From Lytechinus variegatus (taxonomy: Eukaryota > Echinodermata > Echinoidea > Temnopleuroida > Toxopneustidae), in NCBI RefSeq assembly GCF_018143015.1, contig NC_054751.1, positions 32,378,347-32,442,346 of the forward strand: a stretch of 64,000 bases of DNA, in the 5' to 3' direction. A program made the position numbers and the translations under genes. This document shows positions 53,366-64,000 of this stretch, one piece after another; positions within the stretch are counted from its first letter, which is position 1; the number at the start of each line of letters is the position of its first letter. A model generated the notes under the pieces. It saw nothing but the letters and a program-made list of their open reading frames with translations. It ran no database searches and was not told the DNA's origin.

Positions 53366-54564
53366 GTGCGTGACCCCCCTCCCCCCAAAAAAAAAATTCT
53401 CCTGGGTCATATATGATACTTATGCTCATTTTTTTTATAATGCCATCGAATGGAGAATGCAACGTGAAATAATAATTTTCAAAGCATATCATGTGAATTG
53501 AACCATACAGACTAAGAATTTCGTTGTTGACAAACTTACTAAACTTATCAGCTTATGGTCATGATGGTAGAAGATGTCAAGGACATGAAATTACAAAACT
53601 TATTTTTAAACCAAATACATCTAAAGAATTATCATTGCATGAATATATTATTGTCACTATAATGTCTAAAGTAAATATTATCGCACAAACACGAAAAAAT
53701 GACAGGGGTAGCACAAAAGAGTATTTTAAATTAATAGGATAGGTCCAAGTAGACGCCCCTCACTCCCCCCCCCCTCTCTCACTCTCTTTATCGTTTACTC
53801 TCTCATTTCTTATTCATTACTTATCTCATTGTTTTCTTTTCCCTACATCCACTGAAATCCTGTTCAGTTCCATATGAATATTAAGTGAATACCTTTAAAA
53901 GTGTTGGGCAATAACATACTGTCCACACATCATTGTTGTGTAGACATTAGTTTGCCCAACATTTTAAGGGTGTTCATTTCCATTTTCTAGTCAACTATGT
54001 CAGTATATATCCTACCAGATCAAGTCAAACTAAACTTTAGTGCCTTGGTTTGTTTTATGAAAACACAACCGAATGGAAACATGCCCAAATATTGTTTGAA
54101 GTAGGCCTATAGCTATCGGCGAATACATTTTCCAGTTTGAAACAAGCTATAGGGAAAATAATAGATAGGCCTACTTAATCACTATATGCAACTTATTGTG
54201 TTTATAGTATATATTCCATTCGAAAAATTACTCTGTTTTAGTCGAATATGGATGATTTATGTGACCAAAATATTAATTGCAACTAGCAGATCCTTTCTAA
54301 GAGTCGTTTATCTAGTTTGTTTCCTAAGTACAACCTACGTGGCAATTAATTATCTGTATCAGCATTGAATGAATTCACACCTCCGTTCAAGAATGGTTTT
54401 ATCCCTGTTTTTATGAAGCTATCAAAACGTACCTAGATGACTCAGAGTTGTGAGAGAAACCGTGGCAGGTGAATAACTATTATACAAACCGTTGATCAGT
54501 TGATAATGCTTGTCTTTTAAATGTGATAAATGGTGTATTTGGCATGCACTCTTTGTCACTGTAG

Positions 54565-55178
54565 GCATGCAGTCAATGGGTCAGATGAATAAAAAGTAGC
54601 AATTGCCTTTTCTCGGCTTTTGCTTGGTTTTAACTTGATTCCGTATGCATAAAATGAGCGAGCAATTTTTTGCTGGTAATCGCTGACTGCTAGCATATCA
54701 TTGACGATGAAGCTACATGCATTGCTAAAAAGCATATGCATAAAGCGAATTAATAATTCGCGCGTGCGTTTAAGCATTTGCTCGAGTTATTTCAAGCTCT
54801 GTCAGAGCAGCTTGAGCGTTTGCTTTATCAGGGCATTCGAGTTTTTTAATCATGTTAATGCACCTGAGAGAGAACTCCCAAGGTGTACCGTAGCTTACAT
54901 GTACCAATGTCAAATATACAAAATTTATCAAAAAGTAACAAATAAGTTTGACACCACGTCAAAGGAAAATATTTTGTAGGAAATAAGCGGTAATTTGCAC
55001 TACCACAAACCGCTAGCAAATGCTTTCTGAATGCAAGAAAAGGGTTCAAGCACTAGCAAAGGGTTAAAGCAATAATTGCTGAAGCATTATGTTTTACTTA
55101 GCTTGCTATTGATTGTGCTTAAAGCAATAAATTGCCTGCCAGTAATTATTGCTACCTTATATGACCCAATGCCCTTAC
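54565..55178. mobile_element. Inverted-repeat element with TGGGTCAnATnA ends
   Basis: Left CAATGGGTCAGATGAATAAA with GTAGCAATTG; right ATTGCTACCTTATATGACCC with AATGCCC. Interior carries repeated AAGCATTTGCT / AGCAAATGCTT / AAAGCAATAA motifs. About 610 bp, no transposase frame. Confidence 0.5.
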
Positions 55179-55194
55179 ATAGCATAAGGGCATT

Positions 55195-55495
55195 GTGTGT
55201 GTAGGCAAATGGCCTATCTTTTTTCTTGCTTTCTTACCTGCTTTTTTTTCAATGCAGACGTTTAATTATATTGTATCATACATATTTTGTTGTTGTATCA
55301 AAAGTGATCTTGGCTTAACAAGCGTTGCTTCTATACAGACCACCTCTTTCCCATATTTTCGATATCTTTTTAGCTCATTGTCCATAAGCTTTTATTCCTG
55401 TTGTGTTTTTTCTTTTAACCTTATTGATATCGTACATGTATGCATTGTATCTTGGTTGTGGAAAGAAATAAATGAACTTGAACTTGAACTTGAAA
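55195..55495 (+). mobile_element. LINE 3' end with (GAACTT)n tail
   Basis: T-rich 3' region ending GAAAGAAATAAATGAACTTG then AACTTGAACTTGAA. Short hexamer tails after an AAATAAA are typical of CR1/L2-type LINEs. The upstream body is absent. Confidence 0.5.
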
Positions 55496-55502
55496 TATGG
55501 GC

Positions 55503-55622
55503 AGCGTTTCACCAATATTTTTGTCCAACAAGTTGTCAGATTTGACATCTTTCCTAGATTTTGATTGGTGGAGAGGCAATGTTACTTTAGTAACTTCCGA
55601 AAAGTCCTTCATGAAACGCTCT
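55503..55622. mobile_element. Short GCGTTTCA-ended palindrome
   Basis: GCAGCGTTTCACCAATATTT on the left, TTCATGAAACGCTCTCC on the right, with ACAAGTTGTCAGATTTGACA inside; related to 14570-14700. Confidence 0.55.
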
Positions 55623-55637
55623 CCTGAATTCACTAGT

Positions 55638-55883
55638 CTACACTGCAAAAATTCCGGTGTTAATTTAACACCAGCCCGGAATCTATATCTGTCCACACCA
55701 GAGAAGTGTTAAACAACACTATATGGTTTTGGTCTAACACCAGATATGTGTTTATACAACACCAATTAGTATTAAAACAGCATCGGTTTGATTCCAAACT
55801 GGTGTTATTTCAATACTTCTCTGGTGTGGACAGATATAGATTCCGGGCTGGTGTTAAATCAACATGGATTTTTTGCAGTGTAG
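55638..55883. mobile_element. Palindromic MITE, CTACACTGCAAAAA ends
   Basis: CTACACTGCAAAAA with CCGGTGTTAATTTAACACC on the left is mirrored by GGTGTTAAATCAACA and TTTTTTGCAGTGTAG on the right. Arms of about 70 bp include ATCTATATCTGTCCACACCA and its complement. 246 bp. Confidence 0.82.
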
Positions 55884-57368
55884 AACCTATAAAAAGCTGA
55901 GCTCATCACTCCTTGGAATAAAATTTTGTGAAGATTAATGCATAAATAATGAGTTCAAAATAGTATTTATCAGCTTTTACTAACTTCTGTAATATAATAG
56001 CTGTTTTTCTCGCATGAAATTGGGCGATAAAATGATAATCATTATTGAATCTTTATACTAAAGCTTGAGGTTTAATGGCTGGGAAGGGGGGGGGTTAATG
56101 CAGCCCAAAATATTGCACTGTTTCCCATGAAAAACTACCCTAAAGACTGCCCAAAAACAAAGGGAAAGAAATATGTTTTCTCTTATATACACGTATCAAA
56201 ATTTCATTATATTCCAAAAATATTGATCAATAGCAAAGGGAAATAATTATATTCCATTCTCCTTTTCACATTATCCAAGGACATAAATGCACCCCTCAAT
56301 AGGATTAACTGATACTATTTAATTTTCTAATGATCGCCGATATTCTTCTTTCATATCCAGTGTTTTTGTACATAAAGTGCTATTTTATTGTTCTTTTTTT
56401 TTCTTTGAATTTATTACTGACAGATTTTGTGTTCTTGTTAATACTGTTATTAATGTTGTCTATCACTATGTTTCTCCAGCCTCACAGGTTTCTTACAACC
56501 TTTATATCTACTCATATTTCGATCTTTCTTTGTATTAGTACTGCTCTGTAGTTTGCGAAATGAAGATTGCGTTGAATTATGATATTTTCCTCTAAAATGC
56601 TATCCATGGGGGCAATCAGCGATCCATGCAGTGGACCCCCAGGAGTGGGCCTATGTCAGTTGACGTACTATCATGCTCCAGCATCTGGTTGCACTGTTGA
56701 TTTTGGTAATGTGCTTTTGAGACAAGGGTGTTGATATCCAAACTATCAACATGTTAAAGTTTGAATACTCCTATATATTCAAACTCTTTCATCCACAATA
56801 ATCACAGATTGAATAGGCGGATTACAAAAGAACACGGACATGGTGGATGCAGATAGGTATGAACTGTAAACATTAACACAAGAAAAAAATCATCCAATGG
56901 AAAAAAATGATTTCATAACTATTGTCAGATCTTGGGACTGAAATTCCCAGTCTGGTAATAGATTTGGTTCTGTTTGAAACGAAAGTAGTTACCACTTGCA
57001 ATAATCACACAATCATTCAATATCTATATGTAACATAAATTTAATTCAGAGCGACCAGCTCTATAAATGTACATATAGTTAAAGAAATTGAACAATCAGA
57101 ATTAAATCATGAATCACATGCATATCAACATAACATAAAACTGTATTTAGCAGTTAGCATCAGCATGAATTAACCTACATTGCAATATGCATCTAATGAG
57201 AGTGATTTATTTATATTTAATCAAGGCCTAATAATTTGGCATCCAAACGTGACAATATTTTTGGTTATTAATTCCACCAATTAAGTTTCATCAAAAGAGG
57301 GTTTATACTTGGATGAATACCTACACTGGACCGTAGTATATCTAATCTGGTTATAATTTATATAGTTC
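55884..57368. other. AT-rich intergenic DNA
   Basis: No gene or repeat family recognised; a G-run at 56083. Confidence 0.4.
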
Positions 57369-57370
57369 AG

Positions 57371-57787
57371 AATAAGGACCCCTTCGACATCGTCAATGAC
57401 TATCGTTGGTCCGATGAACATAGTCGTCTAAGAGCGAGCTGCGGTGGCTTCGACGACGCGAAGTAAAGCGAGCGAACTCTCGACGAAAAGCCAGTCCAGA
57501 TTCGCGGACGAAATGATGAGGGCTGAGAGCCACAAGATTGCTACGATGAATCACAAGTCACGAACTCTGAGTTCGAGGATGAAGTACGAGCCCAGCTCGT
57601 CCAGTTCTTTGGAACAGTCGTGCCTGGTGAGATGAGGGCAGATGTGGTGGCTTTACCTGGCCTGTGCTGCCTGGATCCAGCCTGCCAACGATGGGGATTA
57701 AGACTCAGCTGTGCCTGCACTACACAGCCTGCAACATTCACCCAAAGTAATGGCCTACGAGAACCACACCCTCACACTCCGAGTTAA
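57371..57787 (+). pseudogene. Decayed ORF, unrecognised
   Basis: One + frame stays open for 31, 19 and 86 codons, interrupted by TAA (57464-57466) and TGA (57524-57526) and ending in TAA (57785-57787). The segments have mixed, protein-like composition (NKDPFDIVNDYRWSDEHSRL; later EFEDEVRAQLVQFFGTVVPG and a Cys-rich stretch). The region is GC-richer than its flanks. A second frame at 57444-57635 overlaps. It may be a dead retroelement ORF or host pseudogene. Confidence 0.3.
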
Positions 57788-58560
57788 GACCAAATGTGGA
57801 AGGGTCTTCCTCTCCCGAGAATCAAACGATTTCTGATTTGCTTTTACTCAAACACCACTCCATCTTGACTCTCACAAAGACAAAGTCATTAACATTCTCA
57901 ATATTCCTCTGCTTTACTCTTCCACGCTGAACGTATCCAATTAAAACTACTTAACTATTCAAGCTTTAATTTCACCTATTCAAAACTCCCATCTCAAACA
58001 TTCTCAACAGTCTTTTCCTCTCATACATAAAAACAAACATCTATAGAATTTTAGAGCCCCATTGAACTTAACTATATATAAAGTTAAATGACCCAATGCT
58101 CATGACCTAAGATTGTCAAGAAGTCAAAGTAAAATTCTAATCCTTACACCCCAGCGGGTTTGATCACTTACTTAAAGATACAGTTGATTGACTCTGGGAC
58201 TATGACAAGAGTCAACCACCCAGATTCCTTTTATTATATACAAGCTGAATGGTTACTAGGGGTTAACACTAAATAGACTTACAGTCGCATTGTGACAACT
58301 ATAAATTTCTAAACTAAAGTTCTCTGTCGACCGCCACACAATAAGGGTTCGAACGTTCATGTCTCCCTTACATTCCTGTGTCTTTTGAGAACCTCACGCT
58401 CTACTGCACATGCCATTACCACCTAAACCCTTTGTTCGCTAAAAAGCGTTCCTTTTGATCGAGTTTACCCCCGTAAGGGTCACATTACGTGGAGCCACCC
58501 ATGTTAAAAGAAACGGTGTCGCCTTCATGAAGAAAGCACCGTAATGTAGATAGATCACAA
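57788..58560. other. Intergenic DNA upstream of the right-edge gene
   Basis: No recognised gene or repeat family. A minus-strand 85-codon frame at 58439-58696 overlaps the promoter and is not supported. Confidence 0.4.
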
Positions 58561-58579
58561 GCGGTGTCTGAAGAGTAAA

Positions 58580-58679
58580 TTCTTCTTCCATAATGGCGGC
58601 TACAATCTGGTCTTGTTTAAATGCAGAATAAGAATTGTGGAATCGTTCAAGTGACGGCCGTTGGAGGCGAGGAGCGAAG
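58580..58679 (+). promoter_or_regulatory. Probable promoter/5' UTR of the right-edge gene
   Basis: Locally CpG-rich (GTGACGGCCG, GGAGGCGAGGAGCGAAG). An ATGGCGG motif lies at about 58590, and AAGATGGCG at 58677-58685 overlaps the start codon; both resemble YY1 sites, which often lie at starts of TATA-less genes. Confidence 0.4.
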
Positions 58680-58707
58680 ATGGCGTCGAATACCAATACT
58701 TCACCAG
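58680..58707 (+). CDS. Right-edge gene, coding exon 1
   Basis: ATG in context GCGAAGATGGCG; nine codons plus one base; donor GTGAGT. Confidence 0.5.
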
Positions 58708-61700
58708 GTGAGTGTTATATAGGCATATATACATACATTGTAATTACTAGTATGATAAATGAAGAGGAGACACTTTCACCCAGGCATATCGACTTGTTAC
58801 CTAATGATCTACTTTCAAAATGTCAAATAATAAGTTATGACGCGTATACACATTTTGCTACATTAATTCAGAGACAAACGGGTTTACGTTGAATGTTGTT
58901 TGATATATGTTATTTTGAACTGTTTAATTTCATCTGCCCTGCGGAAGAACAGTCTGCTGGCTAAAGTAGGCCCCATGCTTGAATAAAATGAAATTAAATT
59001 AAATGTTGTCTCTATATAATGCATTTTGTTACCTTTCAGTGGGTCAATGGTTATCACCCAGTAGATTGCAATAAAACACTACCCTGTATTACATTTATAC
59101 ACGTATGTTAATGAAAAAAAAACGGGCGCAATGGTATGACCCGAAAATATTGAGGGGCCATTCTGATACAATCACAATTTCTTTTATACAAAATTCGAGA
59201 ATGAAATCTCACATTTTTTAGATTCAGGTGTTGATTTGAAATATATAGACCTAAGATTTATCACAAACAAAATCATTGTGTCACACTTCTCTATGTTATA
59301 ATCACAAGAATATTATGCTTATGAAAGTCGTTTAAATTACAACCATACATGATCGTCGAAACGTTTCCTGTATTAATTTCTACTTTTGTTATACATAATA
59401 CATCTTGTTTAAAAATCATTCATTTTAAGCATTATATTCACATCTTTTTAAACGATTCTCGCGCATTACATATTGTATTTTTGAAAAAAAAAAACCCGTG
59501 TAGCCTGTTCTTCCAAGCATGGATCCATGGTTCAAGTGTTGTTCAAATGGTAGGGCACTTTCATGACTGTAAGAACCAAGTCCACCCCCAGAAAAATGTA
59601 GATTTGAATAAATGAAGAAAAATCAAACAAGCATAACGCCGAAAATTTCATCAAAATGGGACATAAAATAAGAAAGTTAGGACATTTTAAAGTTTCGCTT
59701 ATTTTTCACAAAACATTGATATGCACAACTCAGTGACATGCAAATGAGACAGTCGATGGTGTCCCTCACTATTTCTTTTGTTTTTTTATTGTCTTAATTA
59801 TACAATATTTCATTTTTTTTATAGATTTGACATCAGTCTCCTCATTTGCAAACCGACCAGGATGTGCATATAACTGTTTTGTGAAATTAAGCAAAACTTT
59901 AAATGTCATAACTTTCTTATTTTACATCCGATTTCGATGAAATTTTCAGTGTTGTGCTTGTTGGATTTTTCTCTTTTTATTCAAATATACTCTATGTTGG
60001 GGTGGACTTGTCCTTTAAAAAATAAACGGTCTTAATGTCAGAATTGCTAAAATCAGACAACTCAATTACTGTCACCTTCCTTACAAGGACTGTACATATA
60101 CCCCCATCCCCTTACACAAAGTATATCCATTTCAGCATTTTCAAGCAATTGAGTATTCTGTTACTGAGTTTCCTTATAACTATCTACTTTGTTTGACCTT
60201 TGACCTTGTTTGACATTGGTCTAGACATCCAGGCTATCGTGTTGTTGAATTCGTTCTAAATCAATAAAAACGATTGGGACACAGAATCACCACGCCTAAT
60301 CAATATTGACATTTCCTTGTAAGGCCGTTTGTTTATTTGTTTGTGTTTGTTTGTTTGAGGGAAGTGGGTGAATTTTGACAAAAAGTTCACTGTTATTGTT
60401 TGTTGTTATTGTTGGTTTACCTGTTCATTATTATGTTTCATTAGTCATGTAAACCGACATTATTGCCTACCACACTGTCCCATATTTAGAACCGTCGAGA
60501 AAAGGGGCTACCAAAAGGTTCTTTGTGTACGCAGAACCTTCAATATTTTGTAAAGAACCAAGACAGGTTCCAAAGTGGCTATTTAAGGTTATCTAAAACA
60601 TTTTAGGGAACCCGAACCTCAATCCAATTCGGGACAAGCATAGAACCCTCTTAAGATTTTTTTTTTTCTAAGAGTGAATGACCAGTTAGTATAACCTCAT
60701 TTAAACTTTAGTTGGTCGAGCTGACTTCTTTTTAGTCTGTGATACCTTTTTTTCTTCCTCAAGATTTTTTCCCTCCAATTTCATGCACTACTAAATAACT
60801 AGCAATTTTACAGAGAAAAATCGTCAATTTACAGGATGTTTACCTTTTAAAAACAGACGACACAATGATTTAACAAACCAAACGTATTTATGCAGTGATA
60901 TCTAACGTAGAATTACAAGGTAAATGTAAAACAAAGTAAAATAAATAATCTGTGTAAGAATACCAACGAACTATCGTGTTTTTACGTTGATTGCAGTGTA
61001 TTCATTGTATGGAAAGGTTCGTATTTGTCAATTAACGGCGATTTTCATGTTTATGTTAAATAGTGCTTTTTTAACAGTTTATCTATTTTTGTTGTTGCAT
61101 TTTTACAGCCCATCGTAATTAAAAAGTTCATACTGTTTGTGAGCCCCAGCTGCCAGTAATAAATACTATTTTTTACATTTTTATTTTTGACAGTATGGAA
61201 GCTATTTATTAAAGAGGAATACATATCATAGGCCTATATTGTTTCTTCCAGAGGTGCATCGACCTACCTTTCAATCTCTCCATTTTGTTCCAGTTTGTGC
61301 ATTGAATTACCAAAAAAAAGTTTGCTTTGCTATAATTTGTTTGGTTTCCCGTGTTTTGTTTTTGGGGTTTTTTTTGTCTGTGTTCGACGTTTTTTTTTTT
61401 TTTTTCATCGTCGTTGTTTTTATTTATTTATTTTTATTTATATTCTGAGTATCATGGTGCTATTTCAAGCCCTTGTGTAATATTTTCGCACTTGAATGAG
61501 CTACCTAAGCTGCGTTCAAGCGTGGAAATGGTTCGATCGATGGTTGTTACAAGCGACTAAATCCGATTGCACACCACTTTTCTATGGTCTAAGGCGCCTG
61601 TGGGCTGTGGCTTTACATGAAAAAGTCCGGGGTTCGATCCCCGGCCGTTGCAGCTATGCCCGTGAGCAAGGTATATAATCTACAATGCTCTTTAATCTTG

Positions 61701-64000
61701 CTTTCAAATAAATGGTAACTAGATGTGAACTTGAAAAAAATAATTAACGATAATCAACGTTACCCATCCATTAACCCTTCTGATCACATATATGATAATT
61801 GCAATCCGTCTAATTCGTCTATTATAACCATTTGGTCTAAATATCACTCAGTCGATCTTATTTTTTTTCTGATTTCCAGTAAGGCTAAAGACCATTTCGA
61901 GTAATATCCATTTTGTTATAAATTCAAAATTAATTTTGAATTTATCGGCATTTTAAAATTAAAATGACAAGACAAACTTTTTTTTTACTTAAATCAAGAA
62001 TTCATTTAGGTTATCTTTTTTTTTTATCTCAGGTGACACTCAGATTGAGCACTATAATAAGGAATAAATAACTAATTGTAGGAAAAAAATAGAATAAGAA
62101 TGAAATTTCTCACGCTAATTTTAGTTTTTAAAACAATCATTTGATACTAGAATAATTTATCTCCGTTTTGACGAAATTAAGTATCATACAGGCGACGCTT
62201 TTGTTGGCCTGTACAAAAAGAATCCCACCAAAATGTATGGATTATCATTGGGGCTCATTGATGTTATTTATTATGCTCGTTGACGTGTAATCATATTGAG
62301 CAAAGAAAATCCCAAATCATCCATTTCAATTCCAATTATTTGGTGTTACGTAACAATAGTTTGCCAACAAATCACCGTGAACGACTTAGCACTTGTACAC
62401 TTTTTAACGTTCGTAGGAGATCTGTATCTATAAGGATGAGACATGTGGATAAAACAGGATAAAATCCAGGATAGATTTAGGATAACACACCCTATTATAC
62501 TCCATGCCAAGCCTATTCAGAAAATACCAGTCGGCTTTCCATAATACCACTCTGTGCCTGGAGCTATATATGAAAATCTTCCAATTTCATTCATTAAAAT
62601 AGTGGGCCCTATAAAATTCTATAGCGACTCCTCACAATGTACATTACAAATATATAATCTCATGAAGGTAGGAGGTCGTGACAGTACTTGGTTTTATCTG
62701 CACAATAAGTAGACTTCAGTATTTGAGAATATGAAAGCGTTGTTAGGATTAGAAATTGAGATAAATCTGAACAATATAAGAGTCAGAAATAGGGCGGCGC
62801 TGTGTATTTTTGTTGCAGGAACAAGCAGGTCTCCGGATATATAAGATGGCGTAAAGTTGACATTTTTTTCTTTATTGAGTAACGGGGGTAACATCGCGTT
62901 ACCCAGGATTGAAAATTATCTCCTTTTGTATACTTTTGGTCTTTCTTTTTAATCCACTTCTTCCTCTTTTCTTTTTAAGGGTGGTTGCCCCCAGCTCCCG
63001 CCCGTGTATAGCGACGCACCTGTTTGAGAATGTTAAAATTATTAATGCAAATTTATCACCCGGGCTTCATTTATTTGCTAGATATTAAATTATCTATCTT
63101 CAAATAAGTGAGGCTCCTACAGTATATTTGATATGTCCAATCATTTCAACTTCGCAATGTGAAATAAAAAAAAATACTGAGTTTCACACAAAATGAAATT
63201 GAATATTCATATTCTGTTACACTTTTGCCTTCCATGGAATAAACGTAACTCAAATCATTTTTAATGGCCATCAGACTCTATTTTCTTGTTTTATCTTTCT
63301 TAATACAGCAGGAGCAACGCCTCTATCGACAGAGGGTGATGGACAGGAGAGTGAACAAACCGTTATGACGGGTAAGATAACAATCTAGGAGCCAGCTAGG
63401 GCTCTGGTTCAGGGCATGGAAGATTGGGACGAGAAAATAATAAGAAACAGTGACTGGACATAGTAGTATATTCAACATGTTCAATGATATTAGTTGCGCC
63501 CATTTATATGAAACACGCCTGCTTTTACATTCATTCACATATAACCGTAATTTATATTTCCCTGATTTTAACTTGTTATACCAATTCAACGTTGTGCTGT
63601 TTGCTTGTTTCCGGGACTGAATCGCCCCTCCCTCAAAGACATAAAGACGCACTGCTACATTTAAAATTACGAGCTCATCAAAACGTTGACCCTTTTTAAT
63701 ATTCTGTCAGATTTGACGTTCAAAAAGCCAACTAAAATTATTCAATGAAACAATGTTTATATTTAAAGTTAGTTTTGAAAAAAAATGTTTGCTTTAATTT
63801 TTTTGGGGGTCTCCATCTCCCCCACCCATCCCCTTGTATCAACACGCAAGTGTCCTTCCTAATCATTTTAAATGGGAAATAAAAATTCGCAATTTTCCTT
63901 TTTTACTGACGAATAAAGGATGTAAATAAGGGAGATAATAATTTTCTTTATGACATCACGTTCAGACGATGACGGATCACCCAAGTTTACTTTTCTCGAA
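58680..64000 (+). CDS. 5' end of an unrecognised gene, continues beyond the window
   Basis: Join 58680-58707, 63309-63371, 63966-64000 (partial). Exon 1 reads MASNTNTSP with donor CCAG|GTGAGT. Exon 2 follows AATACAG and ends ACGG|GTAAGA. Exon 3 follows CGTTCAG. All junctions are phase 1 and the frame stays open to the window edge. The first 41 residues are hydrophilic and acidic (LSTEGDGQESEQTVMT, then DDDGSPKFTFLE), probably a disordered N terminus. No domain is visible. Frame consistency over three exons with good splice sites is the main support. Confidence 0.5.
58925..59005 (+). mobile_element. LINE 3' tail fragment
   Basis: CTGCCCTGCGGAAGAACAG, AAGTAGGCCCCATGC, then TTGAATAAAATGAAATTAAA; resembles the tail near 22205. 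Confidence 0.4.
59571..60019. mobile_element. Palindromic MITE, family P1, copy 3
   Basis: AACCAAGTCCACCCCC on the left, GGGGTGGACTTGTCCTTTAA on the right, inverted arms with GAAAATTTCATCAAAAT and ATGAAATTTTCAGTGTTG. Lies in intron 1 of the right-edge gene. Confidence 0.8.
60020..61558. other. AT-rich intronic DNA
   Basis: No gene recognised. T-runs at 61366-61405 create Phe-rich frames. Part of the first intron of the right-edge gene. Confidence 0.4.
61560..61740 (+). mobile_element. tRNA-derived SINE, second family
   Basis: B box GGTTCGATCC (61631-61640) with a degenerate A-box region (TGGTCTAAGGCGCC), body GTGAGCAAGGTATATAATC and tail CAAATAAATGG then GAACTTGAAAAAAA. The body differs from the SINE at 43277. 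Confidence 0.65.
61741..63308. other. AT-rich intronic DNA before exon 2 of the right-edge gene
   Basis: No repeat family or coding exon recognised. Confidence 0.4.
63309..63371 (+). CDS. Right-edge gene, exon 2 (symmetric 1-1, NAGNAG acceptor)
   Basis: 63 nt, so skipping it keeps the frame. The acceptor is CAGCAG: use of the second AG (start 63312) removes one Ala. Confidence 0.5.
63966..64000 (+). CDS. Right-edge gene, exon 3, partial
   Basis: Starts after CGTTCAG with DDDGSPKFTFLE and is cut by the window end with no stop. Confidence 0.45.

Noticed and set aside
58439-58696. 85-codon minus-strand ORF facing the right-edge gene
   Set aside because: Overlaps the probable promoter and first exon, has no splice support or recognisable domain.
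61560-61655. tRNA gene
   Set aside because: Only the T-arm/B-box half is intact; the rest matches a tRNA-derived SINE layout.

Overview
The window is animal nuclear DNA. Genes are split by GT-AG introns, intergenic and intronic DNA is AT-rich, and there are simple repeats, tRNA-derived SINEs and many short inverted-repeat transposons. The best-supported gene resembles animal CNNM proteins. A foldback transposon whose arms are built of short direct repeats resembles the TU elements described in sea urchins, so a sea urchin or other echinoderm is the likely source. That is an inference from repeat style and is not proven here.

Main gene (3205-31345, + strand): a six-exon CNNM family gene, a membrane Mg2+/divalent-cation transport protein (cyclin M, ancient conserved domain protein). 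All five introns are GT-AG with phases 1,1,1,1,0. The joined reading frame is 744 codons plus stop, in family order: signal peptide, extracellular domain, DUF21 membrane domain, CBS pair, cyclic-nucleotide-binding-like domain, acidic tail. Its introns carry most of the interesting repeats. Intron 2 has a GC-richer, coding-like island with a zinc-finger-like fragment. Intron 3 has two G-terminated MITE families caught in a local duplication. Intron 4 holds a 4.26-kb foldback element.

Other genes: a small two-exon, single-pass membrane protein of unknown function (42129-43932, +); a likely minus-strand exon with strong splice sites (41173-41259, -); and the first exons of an unrecognised gene that leaves the window on the right (58680, 63309-63371, 63966-64000, +). 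Weaker coding candidates are an ORF head-to-head with the CNNM gene, an Arg/Lys-rich possible exon near 52.1 kb and a decayed ORF near 57.4-57.8 kb.

The rest is intergenic DNA with inverted-repeat elements. Three families have TTAA-type ends, and there are also a TA-flanked Tc1/mariner-like element, CACTGCAAAAA-ended palindromes, LINE 3' tails, SINEs and a long degenerate tandem array at 48.5-50.6 kb. No prokaryotic, CRISPR or operon structure is seen.

The most unusual signal is inside the foldback element. Its left arm carries two 30-nt perfect hairpins with the same geometry (12-bp stems, 6-nt loops), each between 7-8 bp direct repeats. The right arm keeps the unoccupied version of both sites. 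These look like insertions consisting of little more than two terminal inverted repeats. Positions were read by eye; similarity statements about families rest on recalled family knowledge and no search was run.
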